A stretch of DNA of 64,000 nt from an uncultured Saprospiraceae bacterium. GTDB taxonomy: Bacteria > Bacteroidota > Bacteroidia > Chitinophagales > Saprospiraceae. The stretch is taken from NCBI GenBank assembly GCA_937980645.1, contig CALJPQ010000002.1, positions 156,478 through 220,477 of the forward strand, in the 5' to 3' direction. Positions 8,968 to 17,954 of this stretch are shown here, in pieces. The position numbers were made by a program, and so were the translations under genes. Positions within the stretch are counted from its first letter, which is position 1, and every line of letters begins with the position of its first letter. The notes below the pieces were generated by a model, which did no database searches, was not told where the DNA came from, and saw only the letters and a program-made list of their open reading frames with translations.

Positions 8968-9126
8968 TGTCTTGACTATGATTTGTTTGATTTTTTGATG
9001 GACTATGATTTTTTTGTTTCACTTTTATTTTTCGTTTTTGCCTGTAAGCTCAGAAAGCGGATATTCATTTTTAGTCATATTTTTAATCATAGTATTCATT
9101 CAATCACATAAATCATAGTTTAGACA
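8968..9126. mobile_element. Internally deleted copy of the inverted-repeat element (element 2)
   Basis: The same ends as element 1 bound a 159-base segment. The left end 8968-8992 matches the element 1 left end at 22 of 25 bases, and the right end 9102-9126 is identical to the element 1 right end over 25 bases. Inside remain the 5' end of a GxxExxY gene (9025-9099) and little else, so it resembles a MITE-like deletion derivative. It sits between hsdR, whose stop codon lies within the right repeat, and hsdS, whose ATG is 2 bases from the left repeat. Confidence 0.6.
9025..9099 (-). pseudogene. Remnant of a second GxxExxY gene
   Basis: The minus strand encodes MNTMIKNMTKNEYPLSELTG, matching residues 1-25 of the intact protein with one repeat unit missing, then runs into KNEK and a stop. 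Everything from about codon 22 to the last few codons is missing. It is non-functional as a GxxExxY protein. Confidence 0.7.
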
Positions 9127-12095
9127 TCATACACTTTCAGCCCACTAATTTCCCTTCCTTCGGCTTTCTTTTTTAATAATGGTGTCAATTCTTTCATCAA
9201 TGCCAGTTCTCTTTTAGTGCGTTCTTTCCAGCCTAAGTCTAAAAGTTCAAAGAGTTCGCTGAGTTTGTCGGCATCAAAAATCATACGGCTCATGATGGTA
9301 TCTACAAATTGTTGCAAAGCCGAAGCTTCTAAGCCATTGTTTTGGGCTATTTGTGCTAATTGTTGGGCTATTTTTTCGTCCTTAAATTTTTGGTAGCCAC
9401 TTTTTACTTCATTTTCGTTGAGTGCTTTACCTACTTTCAGGGAGTTAATGTATTCTTGTAAATCTTCTTTTTCTTCCATCAGGTTGGCACTGCTGCTCAA
9501 AACAGCAATGAGTTGGTCGCGGGTCATTTTTTGTTTTTTAGGTTCGGATTGGGTGTATTTGGCGATCAGGTTCATGATATAGTCGTAGTCCACAAGGGCA
9601 GAGGCAAAGAGGACAAATTCAAAATCCAATTGCTGGATATTTTCGGGTGCACGGTCACCTTCTTTTTGTTGAATTTCTTTGAGTTGTTTGGCAATTTCCA
9701 AATATGAACTGCGGAAGGAACGCAGTTGGTCTTCGGGCAGGAGTGCTTCAATGGTGTTTTTTTGCGCTTCGGTGAGGTCGGTGTATTGGTCAAGCTGAGT
9801 TTTTAGGCGTTGCACTTCTTTAAAGCGATTGATAAACTCTACACGAGCCGCATCGCCTTTGATGTTATAAACCTCCTGCGGTTCTGCTACCAGGTTTTTG
9901 TCTGTCATCCATTTTTCCATAGCCTTCACTGCCTCTTGATATTTTTCAATCACTTTCGGAGCAGGTTCGACTAACCAGATTTCTTTGGCTCGTCCTGTGT
10001 CTTCACCGCTGAACAGGGCAATGGCAGTGTCCACTTCTTTTTGTTGGGCACGAAAATCTAAAATGTTTCCGTAAGGTTTGGTATCATTCAAAACGCGGTT
10101 GGTACGGCTGAATGCCTGAATGAGTCCGTGGTATTTCAGGTTTTTGTCCACATACAACGTATTCAGGTATTTGCTGTCAAATCCGGTGAGCAACATATCC
10201 ACCACAATGACCAAATCAATTTTATTTTTGTGCGGATAATCGGCATTGCTGAACTTCTGAAATTTGATGCGTTGCTGAGCATCTTGGTAGTAGAGGTCAA
10301 ACTCTGTGATTTTATGGTTGGTGCCATATTGTTGGTTGTAATCGCTGATGATGGCTTCCAGTGCTTTTTTCTTTTTTTCAGGCTCAACTTTGTTGTCGGC
10401 TTTTTCTTGTTGTAAATCTTCCTGTAATTGCAAGACGTCTTTATTTCCTTCGGCTGGTGGCGTGAATACGCAGGCGATATTTAAGGGGACAAAATTTTCA
10501 TCTTCTTTGGCTTTATTTGCCTGAATATCTTTGAAAAGCTCGTAGTATTCAATGGCATCATTGATAGAAGCCGTGGCTAATATAGCATTGAAGCGTCTGT
10601 TATGTGTGGCGGCATCATGTTTTTTTAGAATAGCATTTACCACAGCTATTTTGTGTTCTGTGCTTCCAACGGTTACATTTTTTTCAGGCTTGAAATAGTC
10701 AATATGAAAGCGCAATACGTTTTTATCTTCTATGGCATGGGTGATGGTGTAAGCATGTAGTTGCTTTTGGAAGATATCTTGGGTAGTAACAAACGAGCCA
10801 ACTGTTCCATCAATTTGCTTGTAGGTGGCGTTGTCTTCAAAGATGGGCGTGCCTGTGAACCCGAATAGTTGAGCATTGGGAAAAAATGCTTTGATGGCTT
10901 TGTGGTTTTCGCCAAACTGTGAGCGGTGGCACTCGTCAAAGATGAAAACGATGCGTTTGTCTTTTAAAGGTTGAAGGCGTTCTTGATAGCTGAGCCGCGA
11001 GGCATCACCATTATACTGGGAGAGGGCTAATCCCAATTTTTGAATGGTGGTTACAATTACTTTGTTGGCGTAATCGTCCGAAAGCATTCGTTTTACCAAG
11101 GTTTCGGTGTTGGTATTTTCCTCCACGCAACCTTCCTGAAATTTGTTGAACTCTTCGCGGGTTTGTTTGTCCAAGTCTTTGCGGTCCACCACGAATATGC
11201 ATTTGTAAATGTCGGGGTTATCTTTAAGCAGAGTAGATGCTTTGAAGGAAGTCAGTGTTTTTCCGCTGCCTGTGGTGTGCCATATGTAGCCATTGCCTCT
11301 GTTTTGGTGAATACAATCCACAATGGCTTTCACGGCATAAATTTGGTAGGGTCGCATCATCATGAGTTTTTGCTCGCTTGCCACCAGCACCATGTATTTG
11401 CTTATCATTTCGGCAAGGGTGCATTTGCTCAGAAATTTTTCGGAGAAGTCGTCTAAATGCGTAATTTTCTTGTTGTTTTCGTCTGCAAATTGATAAACGG
11501 GTAGAAATTGCTCGTCAGCATTAAATTTGAAATGAGACGAGTTGTTATTGGCAAAATAATAGGTGTTGGTGCGATTGCTCACAATAAAAAGCTGCACGAA
11601 ACAAAGCAATGAATTGGTATAGCCGTTGCCCGGGTCGCTTTTGTAGTCTACGATTTGCTGCATGGCTTTTCGGGGGCTTACCTCCAAGCTTTTCAGTTCA
11701 ATTTGAACCACAGGAATGCCGTTCATCAGTAGCATAACATCGTAGCGGTGGTGGCTATTACTGGTGTTGATGCGTAGTTGATGGATGACTTCAAAATCGT
11801 TTTTGCACCAGTCTTTGATGTTTACCAGAGTGTAATGCAAAGGCGTTCCGTCCTCACGAATGAAAGTGTTAATTTCACGTAGGCGTTTTGAGGAAACAAA
11901 AACATCTGAATGTATAATCTCGTCCCGTAGTCTGGCAAATTCAGCGTCAGAGAGGTTCACTCTGTTGAGCGCCTGAAATTTTTCACGGAAATTCCTTTCC
12001 AGCGAAGCCCTGTCCTTGATGTCGGGTCTGTAGGTGTATTTCAGGTCAGTCAGTTTGGTTATTAAACTTTCTTCTATTTGTTGTTCTCTAATCAT
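9120..12095 (-). CDS. hsdR: Type I restriction endonuclease subunit R
   Basis: HsdR (991 aa from this start) is the ATP-dependent translocase and nuclease of the system. The N-terminal PD-(D/E)XK nuclease is visible as HHRYDV (about 115-120) and QIELKS (about 131-136). The SF2 motor has Walker A TGSGKT (about 275-280), DECH (about 387-390) and FGFTGTP; the C-terminal ~250 residues form the helical domain that binds the methylase. The frame extends upstream to an ATG at 12215, but those 40 residues look unlike the family and MIREQQIEESLI is a typical start. All key motifs are intact, so with hsdM and hsdS the system appears complete. The TAA stop lies inside the inverted repeat of element 2. 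Confidence 0.94.
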   Translation of the reverse strand: MIREQQIEESLITKLTDLKYTYRPDIKDRASLERNFREKFQALNRVNLSDAEFARLRDEIIHSDVFVSSKRLREINTFIREDGTPLHYTLVNIKDWCKNDFEVIHQLRINTSNSHHRYDVMLLMNGIPVVQIELKSLEVSPRKAMQQIVDYKSDPGNGYTNSLLCFVQLFIVSNRTNTYYFANNNSSHFKFNADEQFLPVYQFADENNKKITHLDDFSEKFLSKCTLAEMISKYMVLVASEQKLMMMRPYQIYAVKAIVDCIHQNRGNGYIWHTTGSGKTLTSFKASTLLKDNPDIYKCIFVVDRKDLDKQTREEFNKFQEGCVEENTNTETLVKRMLSDDYANKVIVTTIQKLGLALSQYNGDASRLSYQERLQPLKDKRIVFIFDECHRSQFGENHKAIKAFFPNAQLFGFTGTPIFEDNATYKQIDGTVGSFVTTQDIFQKQLHAYTITHAIEDKNVLRFHIDYFKPEKNVTVGSTEHKIAVVNAILKKHDAATHNRRFNAILATASINDAIEYYELFKDIQANKAKEDENFVPLNIACVFTPPAEGNKDVLQLQEDLQQEKADNKVEPEKKKKALEAIISDYNQQYGTNHKITEFDLYYQDAQQRIKFQKFSNADYPHKNKIDLVIVVDMLLTGFDSKYLNTLYVDKNLKYHGLIQAFSRTNRVLNDTKPYGNILDFRAQQKEVDTAIALFSGEDTGRAKEIWLVEPAPKVIEKYQEAVKAMEKWMTDKNLVAEPQEVYNIKGDAARVEFINRFKEVQRLKTQLDQYTDLTEAQKNTIEALLPEDQLRSFRSSYLEIAKQLKEIQQKEGDRAPENIQQLDFEFVLFASALVDYDYIMNLIAKYTQSEPKKQKMTRDQLIAVLSSSANLMEEKEDLQEYINSLKVGKALNENEVKSGYQKFKDEKIAQQLAQIAQNNGLEASALQQFVDTIMSRMIFDADKLSELFELLDLGWKERTKRELALMKELTPLLKKKAEGREISGLKVYDV

Positions 12096-12215
12096 ATTTA
12101 GCCAAATATGCTTTTTTAAGGTATTTTCATCGTTCTGTGCGTTGGCAAGAGGTGGCTTTTGGAGCTTTATGCTATGTCTGCTTGAAATATGGTCAGTATG
12201 TTGTTCTATTGTCAA

Positions 12216-12629
12216 AATGGTTTGTCCTTATGTTCATGTTGGTGGTGTTATTTTAGGCTCGATATGTTGTGGGTTGTAAATGAACAAGTGCAAACAGCGT
12301 TCAAGTATTTCATCGTTCTTTGAGAAAGGGAGGGCTTATCCGACAAAGCAGCCAATGTCTTGTTGGAGGGGATTGTCCCCGTGTTCCAACGTGAGATGCC
12401 TCGCCGAATTCTTTTCCGACCATCTTGTGTTTGCTTGTGTCAGTGACCGCTGAGTATGCCGCGCAAAAATCGCTGGGCCTTCGGTATTTTCGATAAAACT
12501 TATACAAGTTTCTAAGACTTCCGGCCAAAAGCATCACTAAAGCGCTCTAATTCCCTCTCAGCAGAGATTGGGTTTGACTTTGTCCTGGGAATCCGTTTTC
12601 GCTGTAAAAATACGCGTGCCCTCCGTTAT
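12216..12629. other. Intergenic region right of the restriction island
   Basis: About 410 bases with no convincing gene. It contains one copy of a 40-base imperfect direct repeat (12305-12344) and a GC-rich inverted stretch around 12363-12393. A 75-codon minus-strand frame (12310-12537) has no recognisable features. I do not see the missing mutA 3' end here. Confidence 0.5.
12305..12344 (+). repeat. Imperfect direct repeat, copy 1
   Basis: It starts GTATTTCATCG and ends CCGAC, matching 14018-14057 at 32 of 40 positions without gaps. Looser similarity (TTGTGG..TTG, ACAGC) extends up to about 50 bases upstream of both copies. The two copies flank the T9SS gene at 12630-13892. Confidence 0.45.
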
Positions 12630-13892
12630 TTACTTAACCAGCTGCATCAAACGTTGCTCCACGCGCCCGCCTGCCACCAGTCGGTACACATACATCCCTG
12701 CGGGCACTTGCGCCCCAGAGAACACTACAGAGTGCTCTCCTGCAGGCAGGTCGCCCTCTACGAGCGTGGCAACCCTGTTGCCTAATATGTCGAGGACCGT
12801 TAGTGCAGCTCGCTCTGGTTGGAGCAATTGAAATTTAATGGTCGTAGAGGTGGCAAATGGGTTAGGAAAGTTCTGATACAACATAAGCGGCTGGTGGAAT
12901 CCAGTCTTTGTATGGCCATCTTCCACGGATGTAAGTAATTCCAAATCATTTACGGATGCGGCCATGACAAAGTCATCCATGTAGAACTTGTTGTCATATA
13001 CGTTGACGGTAGTAGGCATAGCCAACACGCGATTGCCGACGCGTTCATTGGGCGGGATGGGCCACTCAAATTGCGGCGTCACATTGCCAATCCATTCCGC
13101 AATTTTCGTCCAAGGTGCCTGAGCGTCCTCTCGCAGCCACGCCTCATACGCCCCTTGCTCTCCGGACAAATCAATATGGATGCGAACCTGATACCATTGC
13201 CCTGCCTTCATCCAGGTATTGGTCAGATTCGGATACAGTTTGTCCCTATTGTAAGATGCCTCCGCTTGGTTATTCGCCAGAGGCGCTCTCAGATGCCACA
13301 CCCAGCCACTGTCTGGAGCGGTCACCGGCGGATTATCCAAGTTCGGGCCTATGACTTTATGAATCCCAAACAACCAGGCGAATTCAGGAATGCTATCGCC
13401 ATCTATGTCGTGACCGACGCAGGGATACCAAGCCCGGCAAGGGTAGAGGAATTTGGAACGATGAAAACGACTCTCAGGAGTGCCGTAGATCCAGAATTGG
13501 AACCATACATTCGCTGGAATGGTCGTCAGCGGAGTGTTCTGACTTCCGTACTTGAGCCAGTAATCGGTTTGATTAATTGGCGATTGGGAAGGGTTAGATT
13601 CCATCACCAATACCCGAGATTGCCGAGTTGAGTCGTACTGGGTGTACAGATAACCTGCACCTCTCCCAAAATAGGAGTTGTTAGCCTTGACATCTGTCCA
13701 ACCATGGCTGCGAAACACAAGTTCAACATTTGTAGCGTCACGAGATGCATCATACTCGAAATTATCGTAAAAAATCTGAGCGTTCAAAATGCTCGTTGTA
13801 CCAAGCCATGCGCTCAATATCAAGGCTACCGTAGCTCCGATATGTCCATGTTGGGACATGTTAACCTTCGCAAGAAATGAATGAGACCTCAT
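12630..13892 (-). CDS. Secreted protein with T9SS type A sorting domain
   Basis: A 420-aa exported protein. After the N-terminal signal (hydrophobic stretch around 20-37 ending ILNAQ) comes a jelly-roll-like region with many aromatic residues (IFYDNFEYDAS..., VWFQFWIYG, KFYMDDFVM) that resembles concanavalin-like lectin/polysaccharide-binding folds. The exact family is not certain. The last ~80 residues are a classical T9SS sorting domain (LYQNFPNPFATSTTIKF ... LDILGNRVATL ... PAGMYVYRLVAG), which directs passage through the outer membrane by the Por/T9SS machinery. Alternative start M12. It stands alone with no operon partner. Confidence 0.82.
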   Translation of the reverse strand: MRSHSFLAKVNMSQHGHIGATVALILSAWLGTTSILNAQIFYDNFEYDASRDATNVELVFRSHGWTDVKANNSYFGRGAGYLYTQYDSTRQSRVLVMESNPSQSPINQTDYWLKYGSQNTPLTTIPANVWFQFWIYGTPESRFHRSKFLYPCRAWYPCVGHDIDGDSIPEFAWLFGIHKVIGPNLDNPPVTAPDSGWVWHLRAPLANNQAEASYNRDKLYPNLTNTWMKAGQWYQVRIHIDLSGEQGAYEAWLREDAQAPWTKIAEWIGNVTPQFEWPIPPNERVGNRVLAMPTTVNVYDNKFYMDDFVMAASVNDLELLTSVEDGHTKTGFHQPLMLYQNFPNPFATSTTIKFQLLQPERAALTVLDILGNRVATLVEGDLPAGEHSVVFSGAQVPAGMYVYRLVAGGRVEQRLMQLVK

Positions 13893-14365
13893 AAAAAAAT
13901 TCTTTAGAGGACAAAAATATAAATTAGCAAGAAAATTAAATCTTTTTCATTTTTGGCGGTGTCATCTTATGGGTGATGTCTTGTGGTTGCAGACAAATAA
14001 ATGGAGATACAGCTGGTGTATTTCATCGGATTTTGAGAACGGTAGTGTTTTTCCGACGAGACGCCTCGCCATCTCCTGGTCAAAACGTAAGAAGGGTAGT
14101 CAGACCGGTCATTCGGACAACACATGGAAGAGGGTAGAACAGCCGGAAAACGCTCTGGAACGGAAGCCCGATACCAGATAGCAGGGCGCTTTGGCACCCT
14201 GAAAGGTGCTCAGGTATATGCCGGCATCAACGGCTTCATTTCTCCGGTCAGAAAGCAGAATCTCCGTCCTTTCAGGGATCTCCTCAGGGTTTTTAAGGGA
14301 ATATGTTCCTTCCTATCGGTGTGCGACAACCTGACCGGAATGGTTACAAAAAATAATTTCTGAGG
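13893..14365. other. Intergenic region between T9SS gene and tRNA-Glu
   Basis: About 470 bases without a convincing gene. The first ~60 bases are AT-rich and probably hold the promoter of the minus-strand gene. The second copy of the 40-base direct repeat is at 14018-14057. A 70-codon plus-strand frame (13969-14181) shows no family features. Confidence 0.45.
14018..14057 (+). repeat. Imperfect direct repeat, copy 2
   Basis: Same orientation as the copy at 12305-12344, with 32 of 40 bases identical; it starts GTATTTCATCG and ends CCGAC. Confidence 0.45.
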
Positions 14366-14398
14366 TTTGGAAATGTGAAGCAAGTGCTATTACCTTTG
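14366..14398 (+). promoter_or_regulatory. Promoter of tRNA-Glu
   Basis: TTTG at 14366-14369 and TACCTTTG at 14391-14398 are separated by 21 bases, which fits the Bacteroidota -33/-7 promoter. The tRNA begins 37 bases after the -7 box. Confidence 0.7.
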
Positions 14399-14435
14399 CA
14401 CCGCTTTTTCCGGAAGGGTAAGCAAATGCTGATAA

Positions 14436-14507
14436 GGCCCGTTCGTCTAGCGGTCAGGACACGTCCCTTTCACGGATGAAACACGGGTTCGATTCCCGTA
14501 CGGGTCA
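14436..14507 (+). tRNA. tRNA-Glu (anticodon TTC)
   Basis: The cloverleaf folds: acceptor stem 14436-14442 with 14500-14506, anticodon stem CGTCC/GGATG with loop CTTTCAC (anticodon TTC at 14469-14471), T arm ACGGG-TTCGATT-CCCGT and discriminator A. CCA is not encoded. It has its own promoter upstream and a strong terminator 4 bases downstream, so it is a single-gene transcript. Confidence 0.95.
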
Positions 14508-14510
14508 CGC

Positions 14511-14553
14511 AAGCCCTGTGAGGTGTAAAATCCTCGCAGGGCTTTTGGTTTTT
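14511..14553 (+). terminator. Intrinsic terminator after tRNA-Glu
   Basis: A hairpin with arms AAGCCCTGTGAGG and TCCTCGCAGGGCTT (one G-T-type mismatch) is followed by TTTTGGTTTTT. Confidence 0.85.
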
Positions 14554-14660
14554 GTTAGCGATTTTTGCTGCCGAAAAATCAAAAACCGATGCCTTTTTTA
14601 AAGGCCTTTTCGCCTTTGCCTCAGCATGCCGTTTTCATCTTCACGTTTAACCTTTTGTTT

Positions 14661-16727
14661 ATGCCTGCACTTGCCCGCTTACTGTTCTGTGTACTCCTCC
14701 TGGCCCTGATGGCTTGCCGTCAAACGCCGCCCCCGCCCCAAGCCGATGCTATTGCAGAAGATCGCGTCATCCTGGACTCCTTTGCCGACCTGCAAATCCT
14801 GCGCTACGACCTGCCCGGCTGGGATGAGCTGAGCCTTCGGCAAAAAACTTTTATTTATTACCTCAGCGAAGCTGCCCTAGCAGGGCGCGACATCATCTAC
14901 GACCAGCACTGCAAGTACAACCTGACGGTGCGCAAAACTTTAGAAGCCATTTTTGAAAGCTGGAAGGGCGACCGCACTACACCCGAATGGAAGGCCTTCG
15001 AGACCTACGCCAAGCGCGTGTGGTTCAGCAACGGCATCCATCACCATTACAACGAGGTGAAAATCCTACCCGACTTTTCGCAGGAATACTTTGCCGCCCT
15101 GGTCAATAGCGCCGACCCGAAGGCGTTGCCCCTTGCTGAAGGCCAGACACCTGCAGCACTTTTGGATACCCTGGCGCGCGTGATGTTTGACCCTAACTTC
15201 CTGCCCAAACGCACCAACAAAGAGGCGGGCGTGGACGTGGTGCTCACCTCTGCCGTGCATTTTTACGAAAACATCACTGCCGACGAGGTGGACCGCTTCT
15301 ACCAGCAACAACTGCGCGCCGCCGGCCCCAACCCGCCTATGGTGGGCCTCAACTCCAAGCTCATTGGCGTCAAAGGCGGCAAACCCTATGAGCGCGTTTG
15401 GCGCGCTGGCGACGGCATGTACGGGCCGGCCATTGACCGCATCATCGAAAATTTAGAAAAAGCCATCCCATATGCAGAAAACGAGCAGCAGCAAAAGGTC
15501 ATCCGCCTGCTCATCGAATACTACCGCACGGGCGACTTGCGCAAGTTCGACGAATACAACATCGCCTGGGTGCAGGACACTACCAGCACTGTGGACTTCA
15601 TAAACGGCTTTATCGAAGTGTATCACGACCCCAAAGGCTATAAGGCCGACTGGGAGGCCGTGGTGCAGTACAACGATCCCGAGGCTACGCGCAAAATGGC
15701 TATCATCAGCAAAAACGCGCAGTACTTCGAAGACAACAGCCCCATAGCACCCGCTTACCGGAAAAAAGAAGCCAAGGGCATTTCCTACCGCGTCATTAAT
15801 GTGGCCATGGAAGGCGGCGACTGCGCGCCCAGCACACCCATCGGCATCAACCTGCCCAACTCAGACTGGATACGGGCGCAATACGGATCCAAGTCCATCA
15901 GTCTCAACAACATCGAAAATGCCTACGCTCGCTCGGGCGGCGCAGCAGCTACCGCCGAATTCGCCCACGATGAAGAGGAAATAACCTTAGCCAAACGCTA
16001 TGGCGAGGTGGTGAGCAAAATGCACACGGCCCTGCATGAGGTCATCGGCCACGCCAGCGGGCAGCTGAAACCCGGCGTTGCCCAGCCCAGCAGTACCCTG
16101 AAGCAGTACGCCAGCACTCTGGAAGAGGTACGGGCCGATTTGGTAGCACTCTACTTCCTGCCCGACCTCAAACTGGTCGAATGGGGCGTCATGCCCGATA
16201 CGGTGGCCTATCGCACTGGCTACGATCAGTATCTGCGCAATGGCCTGTTGCAGCAACTACGCCGCATACAGCCCGGACAAAATCTGGAGCAAGACCACAT
16301 GCGCAACCGGCACTTAGTGTCCTCATGGGTACTTGAACGCGCCCAGGCCGATAGTGCTGTGGTCAAAGTGGTGCGCAATGGAAAAACGTACATAGATATC
16401 CGCAACTACACCCGCGTGCGCGAACTCTTCGGCCAGTTGCTCGCCGAGGTGCAGCGCATCAAGTCCGAAGGCGATTTCAACGCTGCTCGCCAGCTGGTGG
16501 AGACGTATGGTGTACGAGTAGATGCCGCACTGGTGCAGCAGGTGCGCGACCGCTATGCCAATCTGCCTACCAAACCTTATTCGGGCTTCGTGCAGCCCCG
16601 GCTGGTGGCCGTGCGGGATGCTCAGGGCAACATCACCGACGTGCGTGTAGAGGTCGAGACGGATTTTGTGCAGCAAATGCTCCGCTTCGGACGCGAGTAC
16701 GCTTTCCTGCCCGTGCGCAACGACTGA
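14661..16727 (+). CDS. Dipeptidyl-peptidase III (M49), putative lipoprotein
   Basis: A zinc exopeptidase that removes dipeptides from the N-terminus of short peptides. The M49 zinc motif is HEVIGH (bases 16034-16051), followed about 40 codons later by the second zinc-ligand motif EEVRAD; both are intact. From the ATG at 14661 the protein (688 aa) begins with a lipoprotein signal, LLLALMAC, with Cys as the lipidation site, so it is probably anchored in the periplasm or outer membrane. The frame extends to an ATG at 14565, but that would overlap the tRNA terminator trailer and spoil the signal peptide. Confidence 0.9.
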   Translation: MPALARLLFCVLLLALMACRQTPPPPQADAIAEDRVILDSFADLQILRYDLPGWDELSLRQKTFIYYLSEAALAGRDIIYDQHCKYNLTVRKTLEAIFESWKGDRTTPEWKAFETYAKRVWFSNGIHHHYNEVKILPDFSQEYFAALVNSADPKALPLAEGQTPAALLDTLARVMFDPNFLPKRTNKEAGVDVVLTSAVHFYENITADEVDRFYQQQLRAAGPNPPMVGLNSKLIGVKGGKPYERVWRAGDGMYGPAIDRIIENLEKAIPYAENEQQQKVIRLLIEYYRTGDLRKFDEYNIAWVQDTTSTVDFINGFIEVYHDPKGYKADWEAVVQYNDPEATRKMAIISKNAQYFEDNSPIAPAYRKKEAKGISYRVINVAMEGGDCAPSTPIGINLPNSDWIRAQYGSKSISLNNIENAYARSGGAAATAEFAHDEEEITLAKRYGEVVSKMHTALHEVIGHASGQLKPGVAQPSSTLKQYASTLEEVRADLVALYFLPDLKLVEWGVMPDTVAYRTGYDQYLRNGLLQQLRRIQPGQNLEQDHMRNRHLVSSWVLERAQADSAVVKVVRNGKTYIDIRNYTRVRELFGQLLAEVQRIKSEGDFNAARQLVETYGVRVDAALVQQVRDRYANLPTKPYSGFVQPRLVAVRDAQGNITDVRVEVETDFVQQMLRFGREYAFLPVRND

Positions 16728-16824
16728 CCCTCGCTCCGGGGGCGCTTTTTGTGCTTTCTCTCCACTCGTTAGCCGGCAAAGAGGCAGCATCTTTGCCGCA
16801 AGTAAACTGCATTCTATAAAAAAC

Positions 16825-17916
16825 ATGGCTACCTACGAAAATCCGCGCTTAGTGCTCGACTCCTCCCGACCACCCGAACCTGGAAAGGTCGCCTGGCGAA
16901 GCCCCAGCAACATCGCTATCGTCAAATACTGGGGCAAACGCGGTGTGCAGCTGCCGCAAAACCCGTCTGTGAGCCTCACCCTGACGGCAGCCTACACCGA
17001 CATGGCGCTCGAGTACGCGCTCAAGGAGCACCCCGACCCGAAGATAGAACTGGCGTTCTTCTTTGAGGACAGACCCCATGAGGCCTTCCAGAGCAAGGTG
17101 GCCGCCTTTTTGGAAAGCGTAACGCCGATTTTTCCGTTCCTTCGGCAATTGAAGATCACCCTTCGCACTGCCAATTCCTTCCCGCATTCGACGGGTATTG
17201 CCTCGTCGGCTTCCAGCATGTCTGCGCTGGCGCTGTGCCTGTGTTCGCTGGAGCATCGCTTTTTTCAGACCTTGCCCGACGATGCTGAGTTTGATCGCAA
17301 AGCCTCCTATGTGGCCCGTCTGGGTAGTGGCAGTGCCTGCCGTTCCATTTATCCCTACGCTGCGTTGTGGGGCCTGACGCCAGCGCTGCCGGGGTCGTCC
17401 GATGAATGTGCCGTGCCTTTAGATACCCAGCTACACCCCGTCTTCAAGTCGTTCCGCGACGACGTGCTGGTCGTGAGCGCTGCCGAAAAGGCCGTCAGCA
17501 GCCGCGCCGGCCATGCCCTGATGGAGGGCAACCCGTTTGCCGAAACGCGCTACGCACAGGCTCGCTCGCGTACGGTGCGATTGTTAGAGGCGCTGCGCAG
17601 CGGTGATGTAGAGGCCTTCGGGCAAATCGCCGAAGACGAGGCACTGGCCCTACATGCGCTCATGATGTGTAGCCAGCCGCCGTATTTGCTGCTGCAGCCC
17701 AACACGGTGGCCATCCTGCATCAGGTGCGTGCCTTTCGGCAGGAAACACGTCTGCCGGTGTATTTCACCCTCGATGCCGGGCCAAATGTGCACCTGCTCT
17801 ATCCGGCCCAGCATGCCGATGCTGTGCGTCTCTGGGTCGAAAATGTGCTGAAACCTTTTTGCGAAAACGGCTTCTATTTAGCCGACAGCGCCGGCGAAGG
17901 GCCAAAGGAGTTGTAG
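16825..17916 (+). CDS. mvaD: Diphosphomevalonate decarboxylase
   Basis: A GHMP-fold enzyme (363 aa) catalysing the ATP-dependent decarboxylation of mevalonate 5-diphosphate to isopentenyl diphosphate, the last step of the mevalonate pathway. Diagnostic stretches are SPSNIAIVKYWGKR (about 25-38), the glycine/serine-rich phosphate loop STGIASSASSMSAL (about 120-133) and TLDAGPNVHLLY (about 315-326, with the catalytic Asp). The ATG at 16825 starts a conserved N-terminus; the longer frame to 16666 overlaps the peptidase gene. Use of the mevalonate route fits Saprospiria or Flavobacteriia better than Bacteroidia. Confidence 0.93.
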   Translation: MATYENPRLVLDSSRPPEPGKVAWRSPSNIAIVKYWGKRGVQLPQNPSVSLTLTAAYTDMALEYALKEHPDPKIELAFFFEDRPHEAFQSKVAAFLESVTPIFPFLRQLKITLRTANSFPHSTGIASSASSMSALALCLCSLEHRFFQTLPDDAEFDRKASYVARLGSGSACRSIYPYAALWGLTPALPGSSDECAVPLDTQLHPVFKSFRDDVLVVSAAEKAVSSRAGHALMEGNPFAETRYAQARSRTVRLLEALRSGDVEAFGQIAEDEALALHALMMCSQPPYLLLQPNTVAILHQVRAFRQETRLPVYFTLDAGPNVHLLYPAQHADAVRLWVENVLKPFCENGFYLADSAGEGPKEL

Positions 17917-17954
17917 CGGCTACACTGGAGCTGGCTTCAGCGGTGTGCACGCCG

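Noticed and set aside
12310..12537. 75-codon minus-strand frame right of the island
   Set aside because: No recognisable motif, no promoter, overlaps the 40-base repeat.
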